Shown here one piece after another: positions 16,701-24,965 of a DNA stretch of 52,794 bases. The translations under genes and the position numbers were made by a program. The notes below the pieces were generated by a model, which worked only from the letters and a program-made list of their open reading frames with translations, ran no database searches and had not been told where the DNA came from. Each line of letters starts with the position of its first letter. Position 1 is the stretch's first letter. The DNA is taken from assembly GCA_001627335.1 (NCBI GenBank), contig LUPK01000052.1, forward strand, positions 1 to 52,794, in the 5' to 3' direction. The stretch is from Nocardioides sp. REDSEA-S33_B3 (GTDB lineage: Bacteria; Actinomycetota; Actinomycetes; Propionibacteriales; Nocardioidaceae).

Positions 16701-17208
16701 GCTCGACCATCAGCTCGTCGGCGATCTGCTCCAGGGCGGCGCGCAGCTCGTCGAGGCCGGACCCGTCCGGGGCACTCAGCTCGGCGTCGACCTCGAACAG
16801 CAGACCACCGGCCATCGGAGCCTCTCGCAGGTCGGTGGCCAGGCTCTCGATGCCGACCCCGTGAGCGGCGATCGTGCGCGAGATCTCCGCGACGATGCCG
16901 GGGCGGTCGGTGCCCAGTAGGTGCAGCGCCACACTGGTCGGGGACGACTCCGCGGGAGCGTCGGTGCGGCGTACGTCGACGCGCAGCCCGTCGCCCGCCA
17001 GCGCCGCCAGGTCGGCCTCGAGCGCCTCGACCGCAGCCTCGGGCACGCTCACCAGCACGATGCCGGCGAACTCACCGGCCAACCGCGCCATCTGCGACTG
17101 CTGCCAGCTGCCGCCGTGCCGCTCGACGGGGGCGGAGACCGCCGAGACCAGCCCGGGACGGTCGGCTCCGATGACGGTCAGGACGAGGTGGGCCTGGGGG
17201 CTGCTCAT
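16687..17208 (-). CDS. double ACT-domain protein (glycine cleavage regulator GcvR-like)
   Basis: 173 residues. Two ACT domains are visible: HLVLTVIGADRPGLVSAVSAPVERHGGSW at the start and SVALHLLGTDRPGIVAEISRTIAAHGVGIE in the second half. ACT pairs bind amino acids or other small ligands; this arrangement is that of GcvR-like proteins, but no gcv gene is near. The ATG overlaps the stop of the upstream HTH-membrane gene (ATGA), so the two are translationally coupled, which suggests a shared regulatory role. Confidence 0.88.
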   Translation of the reverse strand: MSSPQAHLVLTVIGADRPGLVSAVSAPVERHGGSWQQSQMARLAGEFAGIVLVSVPEAAVEALEADLAALAGDGLRVDVRRTDAPAESSPTSVALHLLGTDRPGIVAEISRTIAAHGVGIESLATDLREAPMAGGLLFEVDAELSAPDGSGLDELRAALEQIADELMVELSLE

Positions 17209-18173
17209 GCGGTGGAGCGTACTGCCGGCTCCGGTCGCGACCCGGCCAGCGGCATCAGCGGTCTCATCGAGGCCACGACGGTCCAGGGCAGCACGTCGAC
17301 CGCGAGGAGCGCCACCGCGCCGGAGATGGTCTTGTCGGCCAGCGAGGTGATGATGTTGGAGCTGGCCACGGCCAGCCACGACGAGTTCACGACGTCCTGG
17401 ATGATGACCCGGACGTCGTCGGCGCCGTTGCCGGTCTCGCCGTTGAGCGCCAGGATGATCGGCACGGCGAGCACCGAGCAGCACAGGGCCGTGATGGCGC
17501 TGAGCCCGAAGAAGCGCGGGACGGTGGTGCCCATCCGGAACCGCCGCACGCCGTAGCCCCAGACCAGCGCCCCGGCGACGTTGACGACGGCGAACGGGAT
17601 GGAGTCGTAGCCGGAGATGCCGACGCCGAGCAGGTTGCTCGACAGGCCCACGCCGGCACCCCACCAGGGGCCCAGGATGATCGCGGTGACCGCGGTGCCG
17701 ACCATGTCGAGGTAGAGCGGGATCTCCAGGACGTCGACGAGCCACCGGCCGAAGAGGTTGATCGCCAGGCAGCCCAGGCAGAGCAGGAGTGCCGCCTTCA
17801 CGGTCGGCGGTGCCGGCGGCGGCGCCGGGGGCTCGGGCGGCAGCTCGGGCTCCGGGGCGGGCGCCGGCTCCCCCACCGGCGTCGGTGCGGCCCCGGCGTG
17901 GGCGGTGCGGCAGCGCTCGGCCCACTCGTCGACCTCGGCCTCGCTGGCACCCAGGGCACGGACGATGTCGAGCACGAGCGCGGTGTCCATGCGGCGACGG
18001 CCCTCGCGGAAGGCGTCGTAGACGGTGGTGCGCGCCGGGCGGGAGTGCGCCTCGGCGCCTCCTCGCAGCTCGCGGATCCTGGCGATGCGCAGGGCGATCT
18101 CGGCGTAGGACGGGGACCCCGCAGCCGCGCGGCGGGCCTGGAGGTCCCCCGCGATCTGGTCAAACGTGGTCAT
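17205..18173 (-). CDS. fusion of HTH-like domain to a polytopic membrane domain (ECF S-component-like)
   Basis: 322 residues. Residues 1 to about 95 are soluble and look like an actinobacterial helix-turn-helix domain (SYAEIALRIARIRELRGG ... RTTVYDAFREGRRRMDTALVLDIVRALG). A Pro/Glu-rich linker (about 100-125) leads to a membrane domain of about six helices with short polar loops (IPLYLDMVGTAVTAIILGPWWGAGVGLSSNLLGVGISG). This recalls ECF-transporter substrate-binding components, but no ECF ATPase or T-component is nearby and I am not certain of the family. It is coupled to the ACT protein downstream and divergent from the zinc-ribbon SDR. A membrane-tethered DNA-binding regulator is one reading; that is inference. 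Confidence 0.75.
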   Translation of the reverse strand: MTTFDQIAGDLQARRAAAGSPSYAEIALRIARIRELRGGAEAHSRPARTTVYDAFREGRRRMDTALVLDIVRALGASEAEVDEWAERCRTAHAGAAPTPVGEPAPAPEPELPPEPPAPPPAPPTVKAALLLCLGCLAINLFGRWLVDVLEIPLYLDMVGTAVTAIILGPWWGAGVGLSSNLLGVGISGYDSIPFAVVNVAGALVWGYGVRRFRMGTTVPRFFGLSAITALCCSVLAVPIILALNGETGNGADDVRVIIQDVVNSSWLAVASSNIITSLADKTISGAVALLAVDVLPWTVVASMRPLMPLAGSRPEPAVRSTA

Positions 18174-18239
18174 CCGAGCCTCACGGCGAGAAGGATAGGG
18201 GTGACGGCCGACCCTGTTAAGGGTTTCCGCGCTACACCC

Positions 18240-18269
18240 CCGAACAAGTCCGAACATGTCCGAACACGC
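18240..18269 (+). repeat. three 10-bp direct repeats CCGAACAnGT in a divergent promoter
   Basis: CCGAACAAGT, CCGAACATGT and CCGAACACGC are consecutive with a 10-bp period, about one helical turn. They sit between the HTH-membrane gene (start 18173) and the SDR gene (start 18291), just upstream of the SDR -10 hexamer TATGGT at 18279-18284. They are a candidate cooperative binding site. Confidence 0.75.
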
Positions 18270-18290
18270 GGGGCCGCGTATGGTCTCCCG

Positions 18291-19832
18291 GTGACTGTGC
18301 CAGAGACGGGGCCCGCGGAGCCCTCGGCCACCCCCACGTCGTACCTCGAGCGCGTCGACCCCGACGAGCTCGCCACGACGCTGAAGGTACTCTCCGAGCT
18401 GCACCTGCTGGCGCCCGACCACCCCGACGTGCGCACGGTCAAGCACGCCACCGGGCACATGTGGAAGCTGATCAAGAAGACCCGTCGTGCTGCGCTGCGC
18501 GCCGAGCGAGCGGCCCACGACCGTGCCGTGGTCGAGCGCACCGCCACCGGCTCGGCCCTGCGCATCGACGACGAGACCGCCGGCCTGCCGCTGGTCTCCA
18601 CCGCGCAGGGCGCCTACGCCGGGGAGCTCATCACCGCCCGCGGCTGCTACATCTGCAAGACCGACTACACGTTGGTCGACGCGTTCTACCACGGCCTGTG
18701 CCCCGACTGCGCCGCGTTCTCCCACTCCAAGCGCGACCAGCGCACCGACCTGACCGGCCGCCGCGCGCTGCTCACCGGCGGGCGGGCCAAGATCGGCATG
18801 TACATCGCGCTGCGGCTGCTGCGTGACGGGGCCGACCTGACCATCACCACCCGCTTCCCCAAGGACGCGGTGCGCCGGTTCGCGGCGATGGAGGACTCAG
18901 CCGACTGGCTGCACCGCCTCACCGTGGTCGGCATCGACCTGCGCGACCCGACGCAGGTGGTGGCGCTGACCGACGACGTGGCCGCGGCCGGCCCGCTCGA
19001 CATCCTCATCAACAACGCCTGCCAGACCGTGCGGCGCAGTCCCGGCGCCTACTCCCAGCTGGTGGAGATGGAGTCGGCCCCGCTGCCAGACCTGCCCGTG
19101 CTGCCGGAGATGGTTTCCTTCGACCGGATCTCCGAGGCACACCCCGCGGCGATCACCGGGGCGCTGCGCGAGCACTCCGTGGCCCACCACGAGGGGGAGT
19201 CCGCCGAGCAGGCGCAGGCGGCGCACAACGCCGCCAGCCTCACCGCGCTGGCACTCAAGGCGGGCCACGCCTCCCTCGACGCGCACCTGGCCGGCACCGC
19301 CGTCGACGCCGGCGGGCTGCTGCCGGACCTGCAGACCACCAACTCCTGGACCCAGGTCGTCGACGAGGTGGACCCGCTGGAGCTGCTCGAGGTGCAGTTC
19401 TGCAACGCGATCGCGCCGTTCCTGCTGGTCTCGCGCCTGCGCCCCGCGATGCGCGCGGCGATCGCCCGCGGTGCGCGCCGCGCGTACGTCGTCAACGTGA
19501 GCGCGATGGAGGGGCAGTTCGGCGGACGGCGCTACAAGGGCGCGGGACACCCGCACACCAACATGGCCAAGGCGTCGCTCAACATGCTGACGCGCACCTC
19601 GGCGACCGAGATGTTCGAGACCGACCGGATCCTGATGACCTCGGTGGACACCGGCTGGATCACCGACGAGCGCCCGCACCAGGAGAAGCTGCGCATCGCC
19701 GCCGAGGGCTGGCACGCCCCGCTGGACCTCGTCGACGGCGCGGCTCGGGTCTACGACCCGATCGTGCGCGGCGAGGCCGGCGAGGACCTGTTCGGCTGCT
19801 TCCTCAAGGACTACGTCAAGGCGCCCTGGTAG
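18291..19832 (+). CDS. atypical short-chain dehydrogenase with N-terminal zinc ribbon
   Basis: 513 residues, about twice a classical SDR. An alpha-helical N-terminal region is followed by a CX2C-X14-CX2C zinc ribbon (C119, C122, C137, C140) and then a Rossmann SDR domain (ALLTGGRAKIGMYIALRLL, LDILINNACQTVRR). The catalytic Ser is kept (S404, VNVSAMEG) and so is the Lys (K427, NMAKAS). The Tyr expected four residues before the Lys is Thr (T423), though a Tyr occurs earlier (RRYKGAGH). A long insertion (about residues 265-360) separates the NNA motif from the active site. The GTG at 18291 is set by TATGGT at -12 to -7. The substrate is unknown. Confidence 0.85.
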   Translation: MTVPETGPAEPSATPTSYLERVDPDELATTLKVLSELHLLAPDHPDVRTVKHATGHMWKLIKKTRRAALRAERAAHDRAVVERTATGSALRIDDETAGLPLVSTAQGAYAGELITARGCYICKTDYTLVDAFYHGLCPDCAAFSHSKRDQRTDLTGRRALLTGGRAKIGMYIALRLLRDGADLTITTRFPKDAVRRFAAMEDSADWLHRLTVVGIDLRDPTQVVALTDDVAAAGPLDILINNACQTVRRSPGAYSQLVEMESAPLPDLPVLPEMVSFDRISEAHPAAITGALREHSVAHHEGESAEQAQAAHNAASLTALALKAGHASLDAHLAGTAVDAGGLLPDLQTTNSWTQVVDEVDPLELLEVQFCNAIAPFLLVSRLRPAMRAAIARGARRAYVVNVSAMEGQFGGRRYKGAGHPHTNMAKASLNMLTRTSATEMFETDRILMTSVDTGWITDERPHQEKLRIAAEGWHAPLDLVDGAARVYDPIVRGEAGEDLFGCFLKDYVKAPW

Positions 19833-19861
19833 GGACAAGCGGCAGGCGTGGCGCGACCCCT

Positions 19862-19899
19862 CGTACGGGATGGTCGACCACCGCCGACCACCCCGTACG
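19862..19899. terminator. bidirectional hairpin between convergent genes
   Basis: Arms CGTACGGGATGGTCG and CGACCACCCCGTACG pair over 15 bp with a single mismatch and an 8-10 nt loop. The hairpin lies between the SDR stop (19832) and the stop of the secreted-protein gene (19904). Confidence 0.75.
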
Positions 19900-19903
19900 G
19901 GTC

Positions 19904-21127
19904 TCAGTCGGTGCTGCCGACGCTCCCGGTCCCCACTGCCTCGCCGTGCGCGGCTGGTTCGCCGGCACTGCTACGGCAGCTCGGCGCGGGCATCGTGAAC
20001 GTCTTGACGCGGGGCAAGCTGCCCGGCACCAACGCGGTCACGCGGACGAACTCGTCGACCGCCGGGCACCCGCCGACCTCGCCGAGACCGATGGTGCGCA
20101 CGTTGGAATGCCAGGAGTACGACACCCCATCGCCGAGCCAGCCCTGGTAGAGGAACTTCAGACCAGCCTTCTTGCCCTTCTTCGTGGCCGATGCCTTGGT
20201 GGTGTGCAACCACATCGAGGACTTCTTCTTGTCCACCGAGCCGAACGTCTTGACCCATGAGCGTCGAGTGGGCTTCGCCCCGGGGTCCACGAGCAGGCCC
20301 GGCGCCCAGGTCCACAGGGCGTCGGCTCGTGCGCCCCCGGGTGACGCGTCCTTGCCCTGGACGGTCACGTAGACCGTCCGTCCGGACAGGCGCTCCTCCG
20401 GAACGAACGAGAAGGTCTGGGTGGCCTCGTCGTACGTGGTCGGGATCTCGACCTGCCCCTTCACCTGCTTGGCCATCGGCTTCCAGCCGTGGGTGGCCGT
20501 GACGCGCGCGATCACGTCGACGTCCTCGTCCCAGCTTCCGGTGAAGGAGATGGTCGCCTCTTCGCCCGTCTCCAAGACGATGTAGTCGTAGTCGTCGCCG
20601 ACTCCGCCCTCCGGGCCAGAGACGGTCGCTGCCGTGGGCTGACCGACCACCTCGTGCTGGTAGGAGTAGACCTGGCTCCGGGCGGACTCGACGTACTCGC
20701 CGTACTGACCGGCCGACCTGTCGAACTGGTGGTACTCCAGGGTGAGCCTCGACGGCTCGTCGGTCGACAAGGCATAGCAACCGTAGGTCGTGAGCGACGT
20801 CGGCAGCTCGTCTTGGAAGGTGTAGGCCGTGCCTATCGGCCACTCGTAGCCGTCGACGCGCAACTCGTAGTAGCCATCGGTGCCAGGCTCGGGAGGCGTC
20901 GCGTCCTCGAAGGAGACGACGGCCTGGCACCCGGTCTGAAGTCGGAGATCACCACCGACATGATCGCCGCGCGACCACGTTGACTTGTCCAGCACGACAT
21001 CGATGATTTCCAGGTCGAGGTCCGGCTCGACCGCGGTGGCTGTGCTCGTCACCAGCGCGGCAGGCAGGATCAAGGTGGCGATCATGCATGACGGCAGGAG
21101 GCGCGCAATACGCTGCAGGGAGGGCAT
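19904..21127 (-). CDS. secreted protein of unknown function
   Basis: About 407 residues. The signal peptide (PSLQRIARLLPSCMIATLILPAALVTSTATA) has probable cleavage near residue 30. The mature part is beta-rich with no recognised domain. It shows an immunoglobulin/bacterial-surface flavour (EEATISFTGSWDEDVDVIARV, SGRTVYVTVQGKD), a Lys-rich segment (KKKSSMWLHTTKASATKKGKKAGLKF) and scattered Cys that may form disulfides. Base composition looks less GC-rich than its neighbours, which could indicate transfer or relaxed selection. Start ATG 21127 or GTG 21136; neither has a clear ribosome binding site. A pair of CCGAAC repeats lies about 50-70 bp upstream. Confidence 0.7.
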   Translation of the reverse strand: MPSLQRIARLLPSCMIATLILPAALVTSTATAVEPDLDLEIIDVVLDKSTWSRGDHVGGDLRLQTGCQAVVSFEDATPPEPGTDGYYELRVDGYEWPIGTAYTFQDELPTSLTTYGCYALSTDEPSRLTLEYHQFDRSAGQYGEYVESARSQVYSYQHEVVGQPTAATVSGPEGGVGDDYDYIVLETGEEATISFTGSWDEDVDVIARVTATHGWKPMAKQVKGQVEIPTTYDEATQTFSFVPEERLSGRTVYVTVQGKDASPGGARADALWTWAPGLLVDPGAKPTRRSWVKTFGSVDKKKSSMWLHTTKASATKKGKKAGLKFLYQGWLGDGVSYSWHSNVRTIGLGEVGGCPAVDEFVRVTALVPGSLPRVKTFTMPAPSCRSSAGEPAAHGEAVGTGSVGSTD

Positions 21128-21178
21128 GTGCTGCACTCTGCCGCGATGATCAGACGGACGAAGGTGTGTCGGTCATTC

Positions 21179-21198
21179 CCGAACGACTCCGAACAAGG
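21179..21198 (+). repeat. two 10-bp direct repeats CCGAACnAnt upstream of the secreted-protein gene
   Basis: CCGAACGACT and CCGAACAAGG are adjacent with a 10-bp period, 51-71 bp upstream of the minus-strand start at 21127 and 22 bp past the guaA stop. They resemble the triple repeat at 18240-18269. Confidence 0.5.
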
Positions 21199-21219
21199 AC
21201 CGCGCGGGGACCCGCGGGA

Positions 21220-22794
21220 TCACTCCCACTCGATGGTGCCCGGCGGCTTGCTGGTGATGTCGACGGTGACCCGGTTGACCTCGGGCACCTCGTTGGTGAT
21301 GCGGGTGGAGATCCGCTCCAGCACCTCGTAGGGCAGCCGCGCCCAGTCGGCGGTCATGGCGTCCTCGGAGGTGACCGGGCGCAGCACCACCGGGTGGCCG
21401 TAGGTGCGACCGTCGCCTTGGACGCCGACGCTGCGGACGTCGGCGAGCAGGACGACCGGCATCTGCCAGATGTCGTGGTCGAGCCCGGCGCGGGTCATCT
21501 CCTCGCGGGCGATCGCGTCGGCCTCGCGCAGGATGTCGAGGCGCTCGCGGGTGACCTCGCCGATGATGCGGATGCCCAGGCCGGGGCCGGGGAAGGGTTG
21601 GCGCTGGACGATGACGTCGGGCAGGCCGAGCTGGGCGCCGACCGCGCGGACCTCGTCCTTGAAGAGCGTGCGCAGCGGCTCGACCAGCTCGAACTCGATG
21701 TCCTCGGGCAGGCCACCCACGTTGTGGTGGCTCTTGATCGTCGCAGCGCCCGCGCCGTGTCCGGACTCGACCACGTCGGGGTAGAGCGTGCCCTGCACCA
21801 GGAAGCCGACGGTGGTGCCCTCGGGGGCGGCGTCGATGATGTCGGACTGCGCGGCCTCGAAGGTGCGGATGAACTCGCGGCCGATGATCTTGCGCTTGGT
21901 CTCCGGGTCGCTGACACCCGCCAACGCGTCGAGGAACTGCTTCTCGGCGTCGACCACGACCAGCTTCGCCCCGGTGGCGGCCACGAAGTCGCGCTCGACC
22001 TGCTCGGACTCACCCTTGCGCATCAGCCCGTGATCGACATAGACGCAGGTGAGGCGCTCGCCGATCGCCTTGGCGACGATCGCACCGGCGACCGCGGAGT
22101 CGACACCGCCGGACAGCCCGCAGATCGCGCGGCCGGCCTCACCGATCTGCGCGCGCACCCGCTCCACCTGCTCCTCGGCGATGTTGCCGATGGTCCAGGT
22201 GGGGGCGCACTTGGCGATGTTCCAGAGGAAGTGCTCGAGGATGCGCTGGCCGTGCTCGGAGTGCATCACCTCGGGGTGCCACTGCACCCCGGCGAAGCCC
22301 GCCTCGACGTTCTCGAACGCCGCGACCGGGGTGCCCTCGGTGCTGGCGAGCACCGAGAAGCCCTCGGGCGCCTGCGAGACCGAGTCACCGTGCGACATCC
22401 AGACGTTGTGCTGGGCGGGGATGCCCTCCAGCAGCACGCCGTGCTCACCGATGGTGACCGGGGTGCGGCCGTACTCCCGGGCACCGTTGTTGTCGACGGT
22501 CCCGCCGAGCCCGAGGGCCATCAGCTGGAAGCCGTAGCACATGCCGAAGACGGGGGTGCCGCTGGTGAACATCGCCTGGTCGATCGACGGGGCGCCCTCG
22601 GCGTACACCGAGGACGGGCCGCCGGACAGGATGATGGCCTTGGGGCCCTTCGCCAGCATCTCGGCGACGGGCATGTCGTGGGGCACGATCTCGGAGTAGA
22701 CCCGCGCCTCGCGCACCCGGCGGGCGATCAGCTGGGCGTACTGCGCGCCGAAGTCGACGACGAGGACCAGGTCGTGCTCAGGCGCATCCGTCAT
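21220..22794 (-). CDS. guaA: GMP synthase (glutamine-hydrolysing)
   Basis: 524 residues. The N-terminal class-I glutamine amidotransferase has the nucleophile motif GMCYGFQ and a later HPE (QWHPEVMHS). The ATP-pyrophosphatase domain has [12 protein letters not shown], and the C-terminal dimerisation domain ends KPPGTIEWE, as in nearly all GuaA. It converts XMP to GMP with glutamine and ATP, the step after GuaB (40011-41513). ATG 22794 follows TAGGAT by 7 nt. The upstream gap contains a dispersed palindrome (22865-22912). Confidence 0.98.
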   Translation of the reverse strand: MTDAPEHDLVLVVDFGAQYAQLIARRVREARVYSEIVPHDMPVAEMLAKGPKAIILSGGPSSVYAEGAPSIDQAMFTSGTPVFGMCYGFQLMALGLGGTVDNNGAREYGRTPVTIGEHGVLLEGIPAQHNVWMSHGDSVSQAPEGFSVLASTEGTPVAAFENVEAGFAGVQWHPEVMHSEHGQRILEHFLWNIAKCAPTWTIGNIAEEQVERVRAQIGEAGRAICGLSGGVDSAVAGAIVAKAIGERLTCVYVDHGLMRKGESEQVERDFVAATGAKLVVVDAEKQFLDALAGVSDPETKRKIIGREFIRTFEAAQSDIIDAAPEGTTVGFLVQGTLYPDVVESGHGAGAATIKSHHNVGGLPEDIEFELVEPLRTLFKDEVRAVGAQLGLPDVIVQRQPFPGPGLGIRIIGEVTRERLDILREADAIAREEMTRAGLDHDIWQMPVVLLADVRSVGVQGDGRTYGHPVVLRPVTSEDAMTADWARLPYEVLERISTRITNEVPEVNRVTVDITSKPPGTIEWE

Positions 22795-22864
22795 GCGGCG
22801 AATCCTATCGGCGAGAAGCCGACCGCTCCCCCACCAGGTGCGTGGCTCTCGACACTGCGTAGAT

Positions 22865-22912
22865 CACGACGTTCTGCAGGCCACCGGGCTGTTCCACCTG
22901 CAGAACGTCGTG
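22865..22912. repeat. dispersed palindrome, copy A
   Basis: Arms CACGACGTTCTGCAGG and CCTGCAGAACGTCGTG are perfect 16-bp complements around a 16-nt loop. The match extends outward by two more pairs after one mismatch. The same arms occur at 35421-35468 and 45969-46016 with unrelated loops. Confidence 0.9.
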
Positions 22913-22916
22913 GTCT

Positions 22917-23001
22917 GCGGGGCTGCTCGAGCGCCTGCCTCCTGACCGCGGATCTCGACACGTCCGTCGCGGCCTCGTCCCTCGGCCGCGGGGCTGCTCG
23001 A
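22917..23001. repeat. direct repeat pair GCGGGGCTGCTCGA with internal stem
   Basis: The 14-mer occurs at 22917-22930 and 22988-23001. Between them, GATCTCGACACG ... GCGGCC / GGCCGC ... CTCGATCTCC has the look of common actinobacterial interspersed repeats, as I remember them. It is probably a degraded copy. Confidence 0.5.
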
Positions 23002-23034
23002 TCTCCTCGCCGGCTCTTGCTCGGAAAAATGCAC

Positions 23035-23071
23035 CAGGGCCCGGCCGGGGAGGGAGGGTGGCCGGGCCCTG
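23035..23071. terminator. strong hairpin in the guaA-GMC oxidoreductase gap
   Basis: A perfect 12-bp stem (CAGGGCCCGGCC / GGCCGGGCCCTG) with a 13-nt loop, about 170 bp beyond the stop of the GMC oxidoreductase on the minus strand. It probably separates that operon from guaA. Confidence 0.65.
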
Positions 23072-23240
23072 ATCGTCCACGCTCTGCTGGACAGCGCCTG
23101 GACCGCGACCCGGCTATTGGGAGGGAGCATGACTGCCGGGTCTGCTCACCTCAACGACCACCCGGGGCCGGGGTTACGTCCAGGTCACGACCGGATCAGA
23201 AATACTTTCCCGGTCCAGACCACCGACCTGAGGAGGGGTC

Positions 23241-24962
23241 TCAGGAGACCCCCACGATCGGCAGTCGCAGCGCGCCGGGGGCCGCGGCCGGGACGGCCGG
23301 CGAGGCCGGCGGCACCGGGGCGATCCGCTGGTAGTCCGCACCCAGCGGCGGCCGGGCGTCCTCCTCGCCCTTGTTGGGCCACAGCGACATCATCCGCTCG
23401 GCCTGGGCGGTGATCGTCAGCGACGGGTTCACGCCCAGGTTGGCGCTGATCGCCGACCCGTCGGCGACGTGCAGGCCGGGGTGGCCGTAGACGCGCTGGT
23501 AGGGGTCGATGACACCGTTCTCGATGGAGTCGCCGATCGCGCAACCCCCGATGAAGTGGGCGGTGAGCGGCATGTTGAACGGCTCGCCGATGTTGCCGCC
23601 GGGCGTGCCGCCCAGCAGGCGGGCCATCCGGCGCACGGCGTCGTTGGCCACCGGGATCCAGGTCGGGTTCGGGGCGCCGTGGCCCTGGCGGGAGGTCATC
23701 CGCCAGCCCAGCAGGCCCTTCTTGCCGTAGGTCTGGATGGAGTTGTCCAGCGACTGCATGACCAGCGCGATCACGGTGCGCTCGGACCAGTGCTTGAGGT
23801 CGTAGAGCTCCTTGATGTTGCCGCGCTGGTGCCACATCTCCTTCAGCCAGCTGCGCCAGCGCGGCTCGTCGCCGTCGCCGTCGGTCAGCACCGTCTGCAT
23901 CAGGGCCATGGTGTTGAAGCCCTTGCCGTAGCGGACCGGCTCGATGTGGGTGTCGGTGTCGGGGTGGAAGCTGGAGGTGATCGCGACGCCGTAGGAGTAG
24001 TCCGTGGTGTCGCCGCTGGGCGCGATGGCGCCGAGGATCGACTCGGAGTTGGTGCGCGAGAGGTAGCCGAGGCGGTCCGACAGCCCCGGCAGGTGGCCCT
24101 CGTCCTTCATCCGGTGCAACAGCTTCTGTGTGCCCAGCGAGGCCGCCGCGAAGACCACGTGCTCGGCCGTCAGCGTGCGCGTGGTGCGCGGGGTGGCGCG
24201 GCGGGCCTTGGTGAACTTCACCGCGACGTCGTACCCGCCGCCCTCGCGCGGGCTGACCCGGGTGACCGTGGTCAGCGGCATCACCTTCGCGCCGTTCTTC
24301 TCCGCGAGGTAGAGGTAGTTCTTGACCAGGGTGTTCTTGGCGTTGTGGCGGCAGCCCGACATGCACTCGCCGCAGTTGCGGCAGGGGTTGCGGTCGGGGC
24401 CGGCACCACCGAAGAACGGGTCGGCGACCTTCTCGTCCGGGTCCGCACCGGGGCCGCCGAAGAAGACGCCCACCGGTGTGGGGTGGAAGGTGTCGCCCAC
24501 GCCCATGTCGGTGGCGACCTTCTCCATCACGTCGTCGGCCGGGGTGCGGATGGGGTTCTCGACGACGCCGAGCATCCGCTTGGCCTGGTCGTAGTAGGGC
24601 GCCAGCTCGTCGCGCCAGTCAGTGATGTGGCTCCACTGGGCGTCGTTGTAGAACGCCGGCAGCGGCTCGTAGAGCGTGTTGGCGTAGACCAGGGACCCGC
24701 CGCCGACGCCCGCGCCGGCCACGATCATCGTGTCGCGGACCGCGTCGATGCGCTGGATGCCGTAGCAGCCCAGGGCCGGGGCCCACAGGTAGGACTTGAT
24801 GTCGAGGGTGCCGGAGGAGAAGTCGGAGTCCTCGAAGCGAGCGCCGGCCTCGATGACACCGACCTTGTAGCCCTTCTCGGTCAGTCGCAGCGCGGAGACC
24901 GAGCCGCCGAAGCCGGATCCGATGACCAGGACGTCGTAGTCGAAGGTCGCGTGCTTGCCCAT
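23241..24962 (-). CDS. GMC-family oxidoreductase, ChoD (Rv3409c)-like
   Basis: 573 residues. The FAD-binding Rossmann motif VLVIGSGFGGSVSALRL begins at about residue 11, and GAGVGGGSLVYANT follows. A four-Cys cluster CRNCGECMSGC near residue 200 is typical of this ChoD-like subgroup, and the C-terminal GMC domain has HVADGSAISANLGVNPSLTITA. The mycobacterial homologue sits near guaA/guaB3 and is annotated as cholesterol oxidase, although its activity on cholesterol is disputed; alcohol or sterol oxidation is likely. The gene is 3 bp downstream of a semialdehyde dehydrogenase and ends in a small hairpin (23235-23252) that straddles the stop. Confidence 0.9.
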   Translation of the reverse strand: MGKHATFDYDVLVIGSGFGGSVSALRLTEKGYKVGVIEAGARFEDSDFSSGTLDIKSYLWAPALGCYGIQRIDAVRDTMIVAGAGVGGGSLVYANTLYEPLPAFYNDAQWSHITDWRDELAPYYDQAKRMLGVVENPIRTPADDVMEKVATDMGVGDTFHPTPVGVFFGGPGADPDEKVADPFFGGAGPDRNPCRNCGECMSGCRHNAKNTLVKNYLYLAEKNGAKVMPLTTVTRVSPREGGGYDVAVKFTKARRATPRTTRTLTAEHVVFAAASLGTQKLLHRMKDEGHLPGLSDRLGYLSRTNSESILGAIAPSGDTTDYSYGVAITSSFHPDTDTHIEPVRYGKGFNTMALMQTVLTDGDGDEPRWRSWLKEMWHQRGNIKELYDLKHWSERTVIALVMQSLDNSIQTYGKKGLLGWRMTSRQGHGAPNPTWIPVANDAVRRMARLLGGTPGGNIGEPFNMPLTAHFIGGCAIGDSIENGVIDPYQRVYGHPGLHVADGSAISANLGVNPSLTITAQAERMMSLWPNKGEEDARPPLGADYQRIAPVPPASPAVPAAAPGALRLPIVGVS

Positions 24963-24965
24963 GGG

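Larger units (their letters stand above)
22795..23240. other. 446-bp intergenic region without a gene, repeat-rich
   Basis: From left to right it holds the guaA promoter (TAGGAT, minus strand, 22802-22807), a dispersed palindrome (22865-22912), a 14-bp direct repeat pair resembling an actinobacterial interspersed repeat (22917-23001), a strong hairpin (23035-23071), and about 160 bp in which I see no convincing element. Open frames here have no family resemblance. Confidence 0.6.

Noticed and set aside
11065..18252. Shared 12-mer CGAACAAGTCCG upstream of fbiC (11065-11076) and the SDR (18241-18252).
   Set aside because: A single 12-mer match is expected by chance in 52 kb of biased sequence, and at fbiC it lacks the 10-bp repeat context.
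23235..23252. Perfect 8-bp hairpin GGGGTCTC-AG-GAGACCCC across the GMC oxidoreductase stop codon.
   Set aside because: It overlaps coding sequence and the stop, and a stronger hairpin lies downstream at 23035-23071, so I did not call it a separate terminator.
21088..23334. Very long open frames antisense to guaA and to the GMC/aldehyde dehydrogenase genes (also 23469-26651, 27871-30255, 40179-42182, 42603-44873).
   Set aside because: High GC content removes stop codons from shadow frames. The translations are Arg/Gly/Val/Asp-rich without known motifs, while the opposite strand encodes clear enzymes.
23117..23413. Plus-strand frame starting after GGGAGGGAGCATG in the guaA-GMC gap.
   Set aside because: It runs into the 3' end of the GMC oxidoreductase on the other strand, is Arg/Pro-rich and shows no family; the SD-like run is probably chance.
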